Made by a program: the position numbers and the translations under genes
NCBI GenBank assembly: GCA_035550775.1
Contig: DASZOO010000054.1
Coordinates: 1-15,115 of the forward strand
DNA from: JAOUEA01 sp035550775
GTDB lineage: Bacteria > Actinomycetota > UBA4738 > HRBIN12
Direction of reading: 5' to 3'
DNA length: 15,115 bases
The notes under the pieces: model-generated
What the model was told of the DNA's origin: nothing
The model's database searches: none
Seen by the model: the letters and a program-made list of their open reading frames with translations, nothing else
Shown here: positions 1 to 7,376 of the stretch, one piece after another
Layout of the letters: each line of letters begins with the position of its first letter
Position numbering within the stretch: position 1 is the first letter of the stretch

Positions 1-1169
1 TGCGCGACCCCGATCCGAGTGAATCCCGGATCCGACGCCCTCCAGGGCAGCGCGAACCGGCTGTCGGCGTCTCGCTCGTAGGCCCGCGCGCCGCTGCGAG
101 TGACGGAGAAGGTTGTCGCCTCGATCGTCGCCTCCTCCGGCCGGAACGTGTAGTAGCGGAGCCATCCGTCGCCGCCGTTCGGCCGATCCTGGTAGTCGGT
201 GAGCAGCTGGAACACCGGTTCCCCGCACGCGTTCACATCCTGGCGGTGGGCCTCGCCGTAGTCGTGTCCGGCGATGACCATGAACACGGAGCAGTTCGGG
301 ACCACGAGATCCCTCCACGCTCGTTCCGGCGCGAGCACGGGCACGTCACGCCGGTACAGCGGACCGCGCCAGCGGACGCCCTCGCGGTCCATCCATCGAT
401 GGGTCACGAGGATCACGTGCCGGTCCGGGAAGGCATCGATCACGTCGTCGGCCCACCGGACCGCGGCCACCGGGAGGTCCATCTCGAGGTTGAGCACGAG
501 GAAGTCCGAGCCCGCCGCGGTGAACAGCTGGTAGCTGTCTTTGTTCCCACGATCGGCCGGATCGGGGATGCCGTCGGTCGGGTCGCCCAGGTAGCCCCCG
601 TACCACGGCGTCGCCTCGTATCGCTCGGGCGGGAACAGACGGTCGTACAGCTCGGCCCCTCCGCCGGCCGCCATGTCGTGGTTGCCCGGGACGACCGAGT
701 ACGGCACCCGGAACCGATCGAGGATCTGCCAGGCGCGGTTCGCTCGCTTCCACTGGGTGATGGACTCGTCCCTCTGCACCAGGTCGCCGACGGCGACGAC
801 GAACTCGGTTCCCAGCGTCTGGCGTGAGGCCACGATCCACCGCATCTGGGCGCGGTAGGTCGCCGACAGCTCGACGGTTGAGACGTACTTCTGCGGATCG
901 GGCACGACGACGACGGTGAAGGGCTCCTCGACCGGAGTGGAGCTGACCACCTCGCGCCCGAAGAACGTCACGTCGATCGGGTCGCGATCGGGATCGGCGA
1001 CCGCGACCTTCAGCGCCGGCGTGATGCCCCGACTGGTGCCGTCGACCTGCGAGCGGGCGAGCGGCCTGTCGGGGGCGTGATTGAAGGGGACCCACGGCGC
1101 CACGACGGCGAGCATGGCGATCGACACGACCATCACGACCGCTCGGCGCAGCAGGGGACCGCCGGACAT
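1..1169 (-). CDS. Metallophosphoesterase, calcineurin-like (3' end missing)
   Basis: Secreted or membrane-anchored phosphoesterase; the substrate cannot be told. Reading the minus strand from the ATG at 1169 gives 389 codons open to the window edge, so the C-terminus is missing. A hydrophobic segment at about residues 9-29 looks like a signal peptide or anchor. Residues 57-72 (ADPDRDPIDVTFFGR) resemble the short beta region that precedes the catalytic domain in many actinobacterial relatives. Metal-site motifs appear in order: DPQ at 91-93, GDLV at 128-131, GNHD at 162-165, VTHRW at 255-259 and GHDYGEAH at 301-308. The first motif has Gln where the classical family has His, which I recall as usual for this extracytoplasmic subgroup. 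There is no Shine-Dalgarno sequence before the ATG; a TAGCCT hexamer 8 bases upstream suggests leaderless transcription. The gene is divergent from the cyclic-nucleotide-domain gene. Family is secure, biological role unknown. Confidence 0.88.
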   Translation of the reverse strand, partial: MSGGPLLRRAVVMVVSIAMLAVVAPWVPFNHAPDRPLARSQVDGTSRGITPALKVAVADPDRDPIDVTFFGREVVSSTPVEEPFTVVVVPDPQKYVSTVELSATYRAQMRWIVASRQTLGTEFVVAVGDLVQRDESITQWKRANRAWQILDRFRVPYSVVPGNHDMAAGGGAELYDRLFPPERYEATPWYGGYLGDPTDGIPDPADRGNKDSYQLFTAAGSDFLVLNLEMDLPVAAVRWADDVIDAFPDRHVILVTHRWMDREGVRWRGPLYRRDVPVLAPERAWRDLVVPNCSVFMVIAGHDYGEAHRQDVNACGEPVFQLLTDYQDRPNGGDGWLRYYTFRPEEATIEATTFSVTRSGARAYERDADSRFALPWRASDPGFTRIGVA

Positions 1170-1177
1170 CGATCCGG

Positions 1178-1183
1178 AGGCTA
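1178..1183 (-). promoter_or_regulatory. Candidate -10 element of the metallophosphoesterase gene
   Basis: TAGCCT on the minus strand fits the actinobacterial TANNNT -10 pattern and lies 8 bases before the ATG at 1169. Transcription would then begin at or next to the start codon, consistent with the absence of a ribosome-binding site. No convincing -35 hexamer is visible. The gap of about 140 bases to the divergent gene holds only this element, the 1272-1291 promoter region and nothing else I recognise. Confidence 0.4.
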
Positions 1184-1271
1184 GGTCGGGCGCCGCCCTC
1201 GGTCCATCCCGGCCACGAGAACGTGACGTGGAACGCACCGAAGCGTCGTCATGCACGCCGACAACACCGTG

Positions 1272-1285
1272 GGGGAGCGTTCCCC
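1272..1285. repeat. Inverted repeat abutting a -10 element (possible operator)
   Basis: GGGGA-gcgt-TCCCC is a perfect 5-base inverted repeat with a 4-base spacer. It ends directly at the TAGGAT hexamer at 1286-1291, so it would lie in the -35/-10 spacer. That position suits a repressor site, but the half-sites are short and GC-rich, so chance is a real alternative. Confidence 0.25.
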
Positions 1286-1291
1286 TAGGAT
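1286..1291 (+). promoter_or_regulatory. Candidate -10 element of the cNMP-domain gene
   Basis: TAGGAT is close to the TATAAT consensus. The expected start of transcription, about 7 bases downstream, falls at 1298-1301, where an ATG (1299) and a GTG (1301) begin. No clear -35 element is seen. Confidence 0.45.
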
Positions 1292-1302
1292 GCCTCTCAT
1301 GT

Positions 1303-1308
1303 GGGAGG
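1303..1308 (+). promoter_or_regulatory. Ribosome-binding site deciding the start at 1313
   Basis: GGGAGG sits 4 bases before the GTG at 1313. The in-frame GTG at 1301 lies upstream of it and could only be used on a leaderless message. The site therefore favours 1313. Confidence 0.5.
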
Positions 1309-1312
1309 TTCC

Positions 1313-1717
1313 GTGATCGAGGTCGAGCGAGTGCAGGCCGTCCCGCTCTTCGGCGATCTCGACGCGCACGATCTCGCGCACGTGGCTCGGTGGATCGAGG
1401 AGGTCCGCGCCACCCCGGGTGAGCTCCTCATCGAGCAGGGCACGATGCCGTACGAGCTGTTCGTGATCGAGGAAGGAACGGTCGACGTGGTTCGCGACGG
1501 TGAACCGCTCGCGACCCTCGGAGCCGGGGACGTGGTCGGCGAGATCGCGCTGCTGGAGCAGCATCGGCGGATGGCGTCGGTCATCGCCCGCACCGCCGTC
1601 AGGGCGCTCGCTCTCCACGTCGACGCGCTCCAGGAGATCACCTCGGAGATGCCGGAGCTGGGGGCGGAGCTTCGGGAGCTGATGGAGCGCCGTCGATCCG
1701 AGAACGCGGGGGAGTGA
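1313..1717 (+). CDS. Stand-alone cyclic nucleotide-binding domain protein
   Basis: A 134-residue protein made of a single Crp/cAMP-kinase-type cNMP-binding beta-barrel. It opens with the typical helix (VPLFGDLDAHDLAHVA), followed by the barrel strands. The phosphate-binding cassette reads GDVVGEIALLEQHRRMASV at about residues 70-88 and keeps the GE pair and the Arg that holds the cyclic phosphate in true binders. It stops just after the last helices, with no helix-turn-helix, kinase, channel or other effector domain, so it is not a complete Crp/Fnr regulator. It may act as a ligand-sensing partner protein; that is inference. The start was placed at the GTG at 1313 because of the GGGAGG before it; the GTG at 1301 would add four residues (MGGS). 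A terminator-like hairpin follows about 90 bases downstream, so it looks monocistronic. The family call is firm and the function is unknown. Confidence 0.85.
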   Translation: MIEVERVQAVPLFGDLDAHDLAHVARWIEEVRATPGELLIEQGTMPYELFVIEEGTVDVVRDGEPLATLGAGDVVGEIALLEQHRRMASVIARTAVRALALHVDALQEITSEMPELGAELRELMERRRSENAGE

Positions 1718-1807
1718 CCCACCCGGCCACCCCGCCCCGCCCCTTGCAGTCGTCGTGCCACCATGCAACACTCCGACCCTTGAGATGTCCGGGCTCCGGC
1801 CCGGGCC

Positions 1808-1849
1808 GACGGCGGCACGACGCGGGCACGTGCCGCCGTCCCTTTCTCC
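1808..1849 (+). terminator. Terminator-like hairpin after the cNMP-domain gene
   Basis: An 11-bp perfect stem (GACGGCGGCAC at 1808-1818 pairing with GTGCCGCCGTC at 1830-1840) has an 11-base loop and is followed by the pyrimidine run CCTTTCTCC. The T tract is weak, as is common in high-GC genomes. It lies in the 179-base gap between 1717 and the tRNA gene and would separate the two transcripts. That gap contains no gene I can support. Confidence 0.55.
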
Positions 1850-1881
1850 AGGGTCGGCCGACCCCCGGAGCATCCAGTTGC

Positions 1882-1887
1882 TATCGT
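1882..1887 (+). promoter_or_regulatory. Candidate -10 element of the tRNA-Val gene
   Basis: TATCGT in the context TTGCTATCGTG lies 9 bases before the first base of the mature tRNA. Its flanks resemble the thrS promoter (TCGCTATCATG at about 5397-5407). The -35 element is not obvious. Confidence 0.4.
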
Positions 1888-1896
1888 GAACGTCCC

Positions 1897-1968
1897 GGGC
1901 GCGTAGCTCAGCGGGAGAGCGCTCGCCTCACACGCGAGAGGTCGCAGGTTCAAAACCTGCCGCGCCCA
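1897..1968 (+). tRNA. tRNA-Val (anticodon CAC)
   Basis: The cloverleaf can be drawn completely. The acceptor GGGCGCG pairs with CGCGCCC; the D stem is GCTC/GAGC; the anticodon stem CTCGC/GCGAG carries the loop CTCACAC, giving anticodon CAC, which reads GUG valine codons. The variable loop is 5 bases, and the T stem GCAGG/CCTGC has the loop TTCAAAA. The discriminator base is A. The 3' CCA is not encoded (the sequence continues CCG), so it must be added after transcription. GUG is a frequent codon in this GC-rich DNA. The tRNA stands alone between the terminator-like hairpin and the ABC transporter genes. Confidence 0.97.
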
Positions 1969-2021
1969 CCGGACCGTCCCGGCACCGAGGTCGTGCATCG
2001 GGGCGTGGCACCTGACTCCGA

Positions 2022-2027
2022 TAAGGT
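2022..2027 (+). promoter_or_regulatory. Candidate -10 element of the ABC exporter operon
   Basis: TAAGGT fits TANNNT and would start transcription near 2034, leaving a leader of about 30 bases that contains the AAGGAAGG ribosome-binding site. No strong -35 is visible. Read-through from the tRNA gene is an alternative, since no terminator is evident in the 96-base gap. Confidence 0.35.
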
Positions 2028-2046
2028 TGTGCCGTAGTCGCTCCCG

Positions 2047-2054
2047 AAGGAAGG
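2047..2054 (+). promoter_or_regulatory. Ribosome-binding site of the ABC ATPase gene
   Basis: AAGGAAGG lies 10 bases before the ATG at 2065. This supports that start over the in-frame ATG at 2077, for which the spacing would be 22 bases. Confidence 0.55.
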
Positions 2055-2064
2055 CGTCTGGACG

Positions 2065-2820
2065 ATGGATGCTGCGATGCCCGCTCCGCCCGCCGCTGAT
2101 GCTGCCGCACGAGCGCGCGACCTGCGGAAGGTCTACGGGGAAGGCGACGCTGCGGTCGAGGCGCTCGGTGGCGTCACGGTCGAGTTCGCTCGCGGCGAGT
2201 ACACGGCGATCATGGGCCCGTCGGGCTCCGGGAAGTCCACCCTGCTGCATTGCGTCGCGGGACTCGACACCCCGACCTCGGGATCGGTCTGGATCGGCGA
2301 CGTCGACCTGACCGCCCTCAACGAGCGGCAGCTCACCGCGCTAAGGCGCGACAAGGTCGGCTTCGTGTTCCAGGCGTTCAACCTCATCCCGACCCTGACC
2401 GCCTCCGAGAACATCACCCTGCCGCTCGACATCGCCGGGCGCGAGATCGACCGCTCCTGGTACGACCAGGTGGTCGACACGATCGGGCTCCGCGACCGGC
2501 TCGATCACCGGCCGAACCAGCTCTCGGGCGGGCAGCAACAGCGGGTCGCGGGGGCTCGCGCGATGATGAGCCGGCCCGAGATCGTGTTCGCAGACGAGCC
2601 CACCGGGAACCTCGACTCCCGCTCGGGTGCCGAGCTGCTCGGGTTCCTGCGCGACGCGGTCTCGACGTACGGGCAGACGATCGTGATGGTCACCCACGAC
2701 GCGAACGCGGCGAGCTACTCGGACCGCGTGGTCTTCCTCGCCGACGGGCACATCGTCGACGAGATGCGCGGCCCGACGGTCGACGGCGTGCTCGACCGGC
2801 TGAAGTCGCTGGAGTCCTAG
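2065..2820 (+). CDS. ABC transporter ATP-binding protein, MacB/LolD/FtsE type
   Basis: Cytoplasmic ATPase of a type VII (MacB-like) ABC transporter, 251 residues, a full-length single nucleotide-binding domain. Visible motifs in order: Walker A GPSGSGKST at 51-59, Q-loop VFQAFNLIPTLTASEN with Gln103, signature LSGGQQQR at 153-160, Walker B IVFADEPTGNLD at 173-184 with catalytic Glu178, and the switch His211 in VTHD. The Q-loop and EPTGNLD wording are characteristic of the LolD/MacB/FtsE subfamily, in which ATP hydrolysis drives mechanical movement of a partner permease rather than a channel-like pore. The gene ends 5 bases before the permease gene, so the two are surely co-translated. The first 15 or so residues (rich in Ala and Pro) precede the domain and may be disordered. 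The substrate is not predictable from the ATPase. Confidence 0.96.
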   Translation: MDAAMPAPPAADAAARARDLRKVYGEGDAAVEALGGVTVEFARGEYTAIMGPSGSGKSTLLHCVAGLDTPTSGSVWIGDVDLTALNERQLTALRRDKVGFVFQAFNLIPTLTASENITLPLDIAGREIDRSWYDQVVDTIGLRDRLDHRPNQLSGGQQQRVAGARAMMSRPEIVFADEPTGNLDSRSGAELLGFLRDAVSTYGQTIVMVTHDANAASYSDRVVFLADGHIVDEMRGPTVDGVLDRLKSLES

Positions 2821-2825
2821 CGAGC

Positions 2826-5384
2826 ATGTGGCGCGCGACGTTCAAAGCGCTGGTCGCCAAGAAGCTCCGCCTGGTGCTGACGGCGCTCTCGGTCGTGCTC
2901 GGCGTGGGGTTCGTGGCAGGCACGTACGTGCTGACCGACACGATGAACGAGGCGTTCGAGCAGCTGTTCGATCGCACGACCGGCGCTGCCGATGTCGTGG
3001 TGCGCTCCACGTCGGCGTTCGATAGCGGTGCGACGGACCCCGGTGGGGGCGGCGGCGAGGAACGCGCGCCGATGCCGGAGAGCGTGCTCGCCGACGTGAC
3101 CGAGGTGCCGGGCGTCGCGGTCGCCACGGGCGACGTCCAGGGGTACGCCCAGATGATCGACCCGCGCACCGACGAGGTCATCGGGGGCGTGGGTCCCCCG
3201 ACGATCGGCACGAACTGGAACGAGCTCGCGGACCAGATCCTGGAGATCCGGGAAGGATCACCGCCGAGCGGGCCGAACGAGGTGGTGGTCGACGCGGCCA
3301 CGGCGCGCACCTCCAAGCTCTCGGTGGGGGACAGCATCCGGATCCTCTTCGAGGGACCTCCCCAGGAGTTCACGATCTCGGGCATCGCGGGCTTCGGCGA
3401 CGTCGACAACCTCGCGGGCGCGACCTTGGCGGTCTTCGATCTTCCCACCGCTCAGGAGGTCCTCGGGAAACGGGGGGAGTTCGACGTGATCAGCGCCGTG
3501 GGTGAGGAAGGGGTCGCGGCGAGCGAGCTCCGCGCGTCGATCGACGCGGTCCTGCCGGAGGGCATCGAGGCGGTCACGTCGACCACCGTGTCCGACGAGG
3601 CATCGCGGACCCTGCAGGAGGGCCTCAGCTTCTTCCGAACGGCCTTGCTCGTGTTCGCGATGATCGCGTTGTTCGTCGGCTCGTTCATCATCTTCAACAC
3701 CTTCTCGATCATCGTCGCCCAACGCACCCGCGAGCTCGCCTTGTTGCGGGCCTTGGGTGCCTCCAGCCGCCAGGTGATCGTGTCCGTGGTGGTCGAGGCG
3801 TTCGTTGTCGGGCTCGTCGCGTCGGTGATCGGCATCCTCGTCGGCATCGTGATCGCCCTAGGGCTCCAAGGGCTGCTGGGGCTGTTCAACATCGATCTGC
3901 CCAGCACGGCGATCCAGCTCCTGCCGCGCACGATCGCCGTTTCGTTGATCGCCGGCACGGTCGTCACGGTGGCGGCCTCGATCCTGCCCGCCCGCCGAGC
4001 GGGACTGGTCGCCCCGATCCAGGCGTTGCGCGAGGCCGAGGACGCGCCACCCTCCCGAGCGCTGGTGGGCCGCCGGCTCGTGATCGCGATGCTCGTCACG
4101 GGACTGGGCGTGGCCGCGCTCCTGTACGGCCTGTTCGGGGCGGAGACGAACGGTGCGGCGATCGTGGGGCTCGGCGCCGCTGTCACGTTCATCGGGGTGG
4201 CGATGCTGTCGCCGCTCGCCGCGAAGCCGATCGCGGGCGGGCTGGGCGCCCCCCTGCGGCGGCTGTCGGCCGCCGGACGGCTGGGACGTGGGAACGCGAT
4301 GCGCAGCCCGAGGCGCACCGCATCGACGGCCACCGCCCTGATGATCGGGCTCGGTCTCGTGTCGATGGTCGCGATCCTGGCCGCCTCGCTCAAGGCGTCG
4401 TTCGACGCCGCGCTCACCGAGACGCTCAAGGCCGACTACACGCTGGCGACCAGCTCGTTCACGGCGTTCAGTCCGGACGTGGAGGCGCGGGTCGCCGCGC
4501 TCCCGGAGGTCGGCGTCTCGGCCGCGTTCCGGCAGAACGGGTTCCGGGTGAACGACTCGACGTCCTTCGTCACCGCGGTCGATCCGGCGACCATCGAAGA
4601 GGTCGCCTCGATGGAGGTATCGGAGGGGAGCGTGGGGGCCCTGTCCGAGCCCGAGACCGTGCTGGTCCATCGCGAGGTCGCCGACGACAACGGATGGAAG
4701 CTCGACGACGAGGTGCCGGCGCGGTTCGCGTCGTCCGGTGACGTGCCGCTCACGATCGTCGGCATCTACGACGAGGAACGACTGGTCGGGGACTACGTGA
4801 TCTCGCTCGACACCTACGGGGGCGTCTACCAGGAGCAGCTCGACGCGTTCGTGCTCGTGAAGGGAGCCGAGGGCGTGCCGCTCCCCGAGGTCGAGGACGC
4901 GGTGCGAGACGCGGTGGCGGAGTTCCCCAACGTGCAGGTGCAGGACCAGGCCACGTTCCGCGAACAGCAGGCGGGCTTCATCGACCAGCTCCTCGGGCTC
5001 GTGACGGCGCTCCTGCTGATGGCGATCGTCATCGCGCTGTTCGGCATCGTGAACACGCTGGGGCTCTCGATCTACGAACGCACCCGCGAGCTGGGGCTGC
5101 TGCGCGCGGTGGGCATGAGCAGGAAGCAGGTCAAGCGCATGGTCCGCTGGGAGTCGGTCATCATCGCGATCTTCGGAGCCGTCCTCGGCATCGTCATCGG
5201 GGTCGCCTTCGGGTGGGCGTTGCAGCAGGCGTTGCGGGGAGAAGGGGTGACCGAGTTCGTCGTTCCGGTCGGCCAGCTCGTCGTGTACCTGGTGCTCGCG
5301 GGGTTGGCGGGCGTGCTCGCGGCGATCTGGCCTGCGCGGCGGGCAGCGAGGTTGGACGTGCTGGAGGCGATCTCCTACGAGTAG
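2826..5384 (+). CDS. ABC transporter permease with two FtsX domains
   Basis: An 852-residue membrane partner of the upstream ATPase. It is a tandem of two MacB-core plus FtsX units, the long single-chain form common in Gram-positive bacteria. Predicted order: TM1 at about 15-38, first extracytoplasmic MacB-like domain at 40-265, three TM helices at about 269-297, 318-349 and 371-389, two linking TM helices at 418-464, TM7 at 504-524, second extracytoplasmic domain at 530-715, then three TM helices at 720-747, 776-799 and 817-835. Both FtsX units carry the coupling motif RTRELALLRALG or RTRELGLLRAVG after their first helix, and end in PARRA-type sequence. A Gly-rich, Glu-containing linker lies near residues 72-80. 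The start is the ATG just after the ATPase stop; no close ribosome-binding site (GGAG is 11 bases away), so translation is probably coupled. Such systems export lipids, peptides or antibiotics, or act on cell-wall enzymes; the substrate is unknown. Confidence 0.94.
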   Translation: MWRATFKALVAKKLRLVLTALSVVLGVGFVAGTYVLTDTMNEAFEQLFDRTTGAADVVVRSTSAFDSGATDPGGGGGEERAPMPESVLADVTEVPGVAVATGDVQGYAQMIDPRTDEVIGGVGPPTIGTNWNELADQILEIREGSPPSGPNEVVVDAATARTSKLSVGDSIRILFEGPPQEFTISGIAGFGDVDNLAGATLAVFDLPTAQEVLGKRGEFDVISAVGEEGVAASELRASIDAVLPEGIEAVTSTTVSDEASRTLQEGLSFFRTALLVFAMIALFVGSFIIFNTFSIIVAQRTRELALLRALGASSRQVIVSVVVEAFVVGLVASVIGILVGIVIALGLQGLLGLFNIDLPSTAIQLLPRTIAVSLIAGTVVTVAASILPARRAGLVAPIQALREAEDAPPSRALVGRRLVIAMLVTGLGVAALLYGLFGAETNGAAIVGLGAAVTFIGVAMLSPLAAKPIAGGLGAPLRRLSAAGRLGRGNAMRSPRRTASTATALMIGLGLVSMVAILAASLKASFDAALTETLKADYTLATSSFTAFSPDVEARVAALPEVGVSAAFRQNGFRVNDSTSFVTAVDPATIEEVASMEVSEGSVGALSEPETVLVHREVADDNGWKLDDEVPARFASSGDVPLTIVGIYDEERLVGDYVISLDTYGGVYQEQLDAFVLVKGAEGVPLPEVEDAVRDAVAEFPNVQVQDQATFREQQAGFIDQLLGLVTALLLMAIVIALFGIVNTLGLSIYERTRELGLLRAVGMSRKQVKRMVRWESVIIAIFGAVLGIVIGVAFGWALQQALRGEGVTEFVVPVGQLVVYLVLAGLAGVLAAIWPARRAARLDVLEAISYE

Positions 5385-5399
5385 CTGGGACCCGGTCGC

Positions 5400-5405
5400 T
5401 ATCAT
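5400..5405 (+). promoter_or_regulatory. Candidate -10 element of thrS (leaderless)
   Basis: TATCAT is a near-consensus -10 hexamer only 6 bases before the thrS ATG at 5412. No Shine-Dalgarno sequence precedes that ATG, so the message is probably leaderless. The 27-base gap after the permease gene shows no terminator and no room for a T-box leader. Confidence 0.5.
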
Positions 5406-5411
5406 GCCCGC

Positions 5412-7367
5412 ATGCCGTCGCTGACCCTTCCGGAGGACGTGGTCGTGGAGCTCCCCGAGGGAGAGCCGGTCGGCGCAGCGCTGCCCAAGGGGACGATCGC
5501 CGCGCGAGTGGACGGCGAGCTCCGAGACCTTTCCTACGTGCCGGCGACCGACGTCCACGTGGAGCCGGTCACGCCCCGCTCCGACGACGGTCTGCAGGTG
5601 TTGCGGCACTCGACCGCGCACGTGATGGCCCAAGCGGTCTGTGATCTCTATCCGGGAGCGCGCTACGCGATCGGACCGGCTACGACCGATGGCTTCCACT
5701 ACGACTTCGAGCTGCCGGAGCCCGTCCACGCGAGCGACCTCTCGAAGATCGACCGGCGCATGCGCCAGATCGTGAAGCGCCGCCAACCGTTCGTGCGCGA
5801 GGAGGTGTCGAGAGACGAGGCGATCGAGCGCTTGCGCGACCAACCGTTCAAGGTGGAGATCCTCCAGGACATCGGCGCCGGCGGTGGAGACGAGACGGCC
5901 GGGGAGGTCGGCGCCGGGGAAACGGTGTCGCTGTACTCGAACGACGGATGGGTCGACCTGTGCACGGGGCCCCACGTGCCGCACACCGGTGTGCTCGGTG
6001 CGTTCAAGCTCACGAACGTAGCCGGAGCCTACTGGCGAGGCGATGAGGCGAATCCCCAGCTCACCCGCATCTACGGCACGGCGTGGGCCAGCCAGGACGA
6101 TCTCGAGGCCTACCTCCAGCGCCTCGAGGAGGCCGAGCGACGAGACCACCGCAAGCTGGGGCAGGACCTCGACCTGTTCTCATTCCCCGAGGAGATCGGG
6201 TCGGGGCTCGCCGTGTTCCATCCGAAGGGTGGCCTCGTCCGAAGGCTCATGGAGGACTACTCACGCCGCCGGCACGAGGAAGCCGGATACGAGTTCGTCT
6301 ACACGCCCCACATCACCAAATCGGAGCTGTTCGAGATCAGCGGGCACCTGACGTGGTTCGCCGACGGCATGTTCCCGCCGATGGAGCTCGACGGCGGCAC
6401 GCAGTACTACCTGAAACCCATGAACTGTCCGATGCACATCCTGATCTTCCGGAGCCGCACGCGCAGTTACCGGGAGCTGCCGTTGCGCCTGTTCGAGTTC
6501 GGCACGGTGTATCGGTACGAGCTCTCGGGGGTCGTCCACGGGCTCACCCGTGTGCGGGGGCTCACGATGGACGACGCGCACATCTTCACCACCCCGGAGC
6601 AACTGGGCGAGGAGCTGCGATCCGTGCTCACGTTCGTGCTCGACCTGCTCCGCGACTACGGCCTCGACGACTTCTACATGGAGCTGTCGACCAAGCCCGA
6701 GGACAAGGCCGTCGGGGCCGACGAGGAATGGGAGGTCGCCACCGAGAACCTGCGGCAAGCGGCCGAGGCGATGGACGTGCCGCTCGTGATGGACCCGGGG
6801 GGCGGCGCCTTCTACGGACCGAAGATCAGCGTGCAGGCGCGCGACGCTATCGGCCGCACGTGGCAGATGTCCACGATCCAGGTGGATCTCCAGTTCCCCC
6901 AGCGCTTCGACCTCGAGTACTCGGGCGACGACAACGCCCGACACCGTCCGGTCATGATCCACCGAGCGCTGTTCGGATCGGTCGAGCGCTTCTTCGGGAT
7001 CCTCACCGAGCACTACGCCGGCGCGTTCCCGTTGTGGCTGTCCCCCGAGCAGCTCCGCTTCGTGCCGGTGGCCGATCGCCACGTGGCTCATTGCGAGGAG
7101 CTCGCGGCGAAGGCTCGGGCCGCCGGGCTGCGCGCTTCGGTCGACGATTCCAAGGAGAGCGTCGGGAAGAAGATCCGCGCGGCCCAGCTGGCCAAGGCTC
7201 CGTACACGATCGTCGTGGGCGACCAAGAGGCCGAGACCGACGCGTACACCGTGCGCGACCGTGCCGGCACCGCACACGAAGGCGTGACGTTCGACCGGGT
7301 GATCGACGCGCTGGTGGACGAGGCCTCGAGCCGCTCGCTGGAGCGATCCGACTTCGGGTCGGCCTGA
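5412..7367 (+). CDS. thrS: Threonyl-tRNA synthetase
   Basis: Class II aminoacyl-tRNA synthetase that attaches threonine to tRNA-Thr in the cytoplasm; 651 residues, normal for bacterial ThrRS. Domains in order: TGS domain at about 1-60; editing domain with its site residues His66 and His70 (HSTAH) and Cys184 and His188 (CTGPH); catalytic core from about 250 to 535; anticodon-binding domain from about 545 to 640. Zinc ligands of the active site are visible as Cys339 (MNCPMH), His390 (DDAHIF) and His517 (IHRALFG). The last also belongs to motif 3, HRALFGSVERF. The editing site is intact, so mischarged Ser-tRNA-Thr should be cleared. The ATG at 5412 begins where TGS domains begin; the nearby ATG at 5404 is out of frame. 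The gene is followed after 9 bases by the HIT gene, as in mycobacteria, and probably shares its transcript. A short glycine- and glutamate-rich insertion occurs at about 156-172. Confidence 0.98.
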   Translation: MPSLTLPEDVVVELPEGEPVGAALPKGTIAARVDGELRDLSYVPATDVHVEPVTPRSDDGLQVLRHSTAHVMAQAVCDLYPGARYAIGPATTDGFHYDFELPEPVHASDLSKIDRRMRQIVKRRQPFVREEVSRDEAIERLRDQPFKVEILQDIGAGGGDETAGEVGAGETVSLYSNDGWVDLCTGPHVPHTGVLGAFKLTNVAGAYWRGDEANPQLTRIYGTAWASQDDLEAYLQRLEEAERRDHRKLGQDLDLFSFPEEIGSGLAVFHPKGGLVRRLMEDYSRRRHEEAGYEFVYTPHITKSELFEISGHLTWFADGMFPPMELDGGTQYYLKPMNCPMHILIFRSRTRSYRELPLRLFEFGTVYRYELSGVVHGLTRVRGLTMDDAHIFTTPEQLGEELRSVLTFVLDLLRDYGLDDFYMELSTKPEDKAVGADEEWEVATENLRQAAEAMDVPLVMDPGGGAFYGPKISVQARDAIGRTWQMSTIQVDLQFPQRFDLEYSGDDNARHRPVMIHRALFGSVERFFGILTEHYAGAFPLWLSPEQLRFVPVADRHVAHCEELAAKARAAGLRASVDDSKESVGKKIRAAQLAKAPYTIVVGDQEAETDAYTVRDRAGTAHEGVTFDRVIDALVDEASSRSLERSDFGSA

Positions 7368-7376
7368 GGGGCGATC

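Noticed and set aside
246..827. Plus-strand open frame opposite the metallophosphoesterase
   Set aside because: The minus strand of the same region encodes all metallophosphoesterase motifs in order, so the plus-strand frame is a shadow.
1789..1804. Short hairpin CCGGG-ctccgg-CCCGG upstream of the longer terminator-like stem
   Set aside because: Only 5 bp, no T tract, and expected by chance in DNA this rich in GC.
1928..2110. Minus-strand frame ending in GAAGFEPATSRV across the tRNA, and a second antisense frame (1297-2250) containing RQVLNLRPLACEASALPLSYAP
   Set aside because: These phrases are the well-known false translations of the strand opposite a tRNA gene; they are not proteins.
2250..2825. 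Upstream extension of the permease frame over the ATPase gene
   Set aside because: It is a shadow of the ATPase; the permease family starts with a short cytoplasmic stretch before TM1, matching the ATG at 2826.
3858..6149. Long minus-strand open frame (763 codons) opposite the permease and thrS
   Set aside because: It is a mirror of high-GC coding sequence: its protein is dominated by Arg, His, Asp and Val in low-complexity runs and matches no family, while the plus strand encodes clear, full-length proteins.
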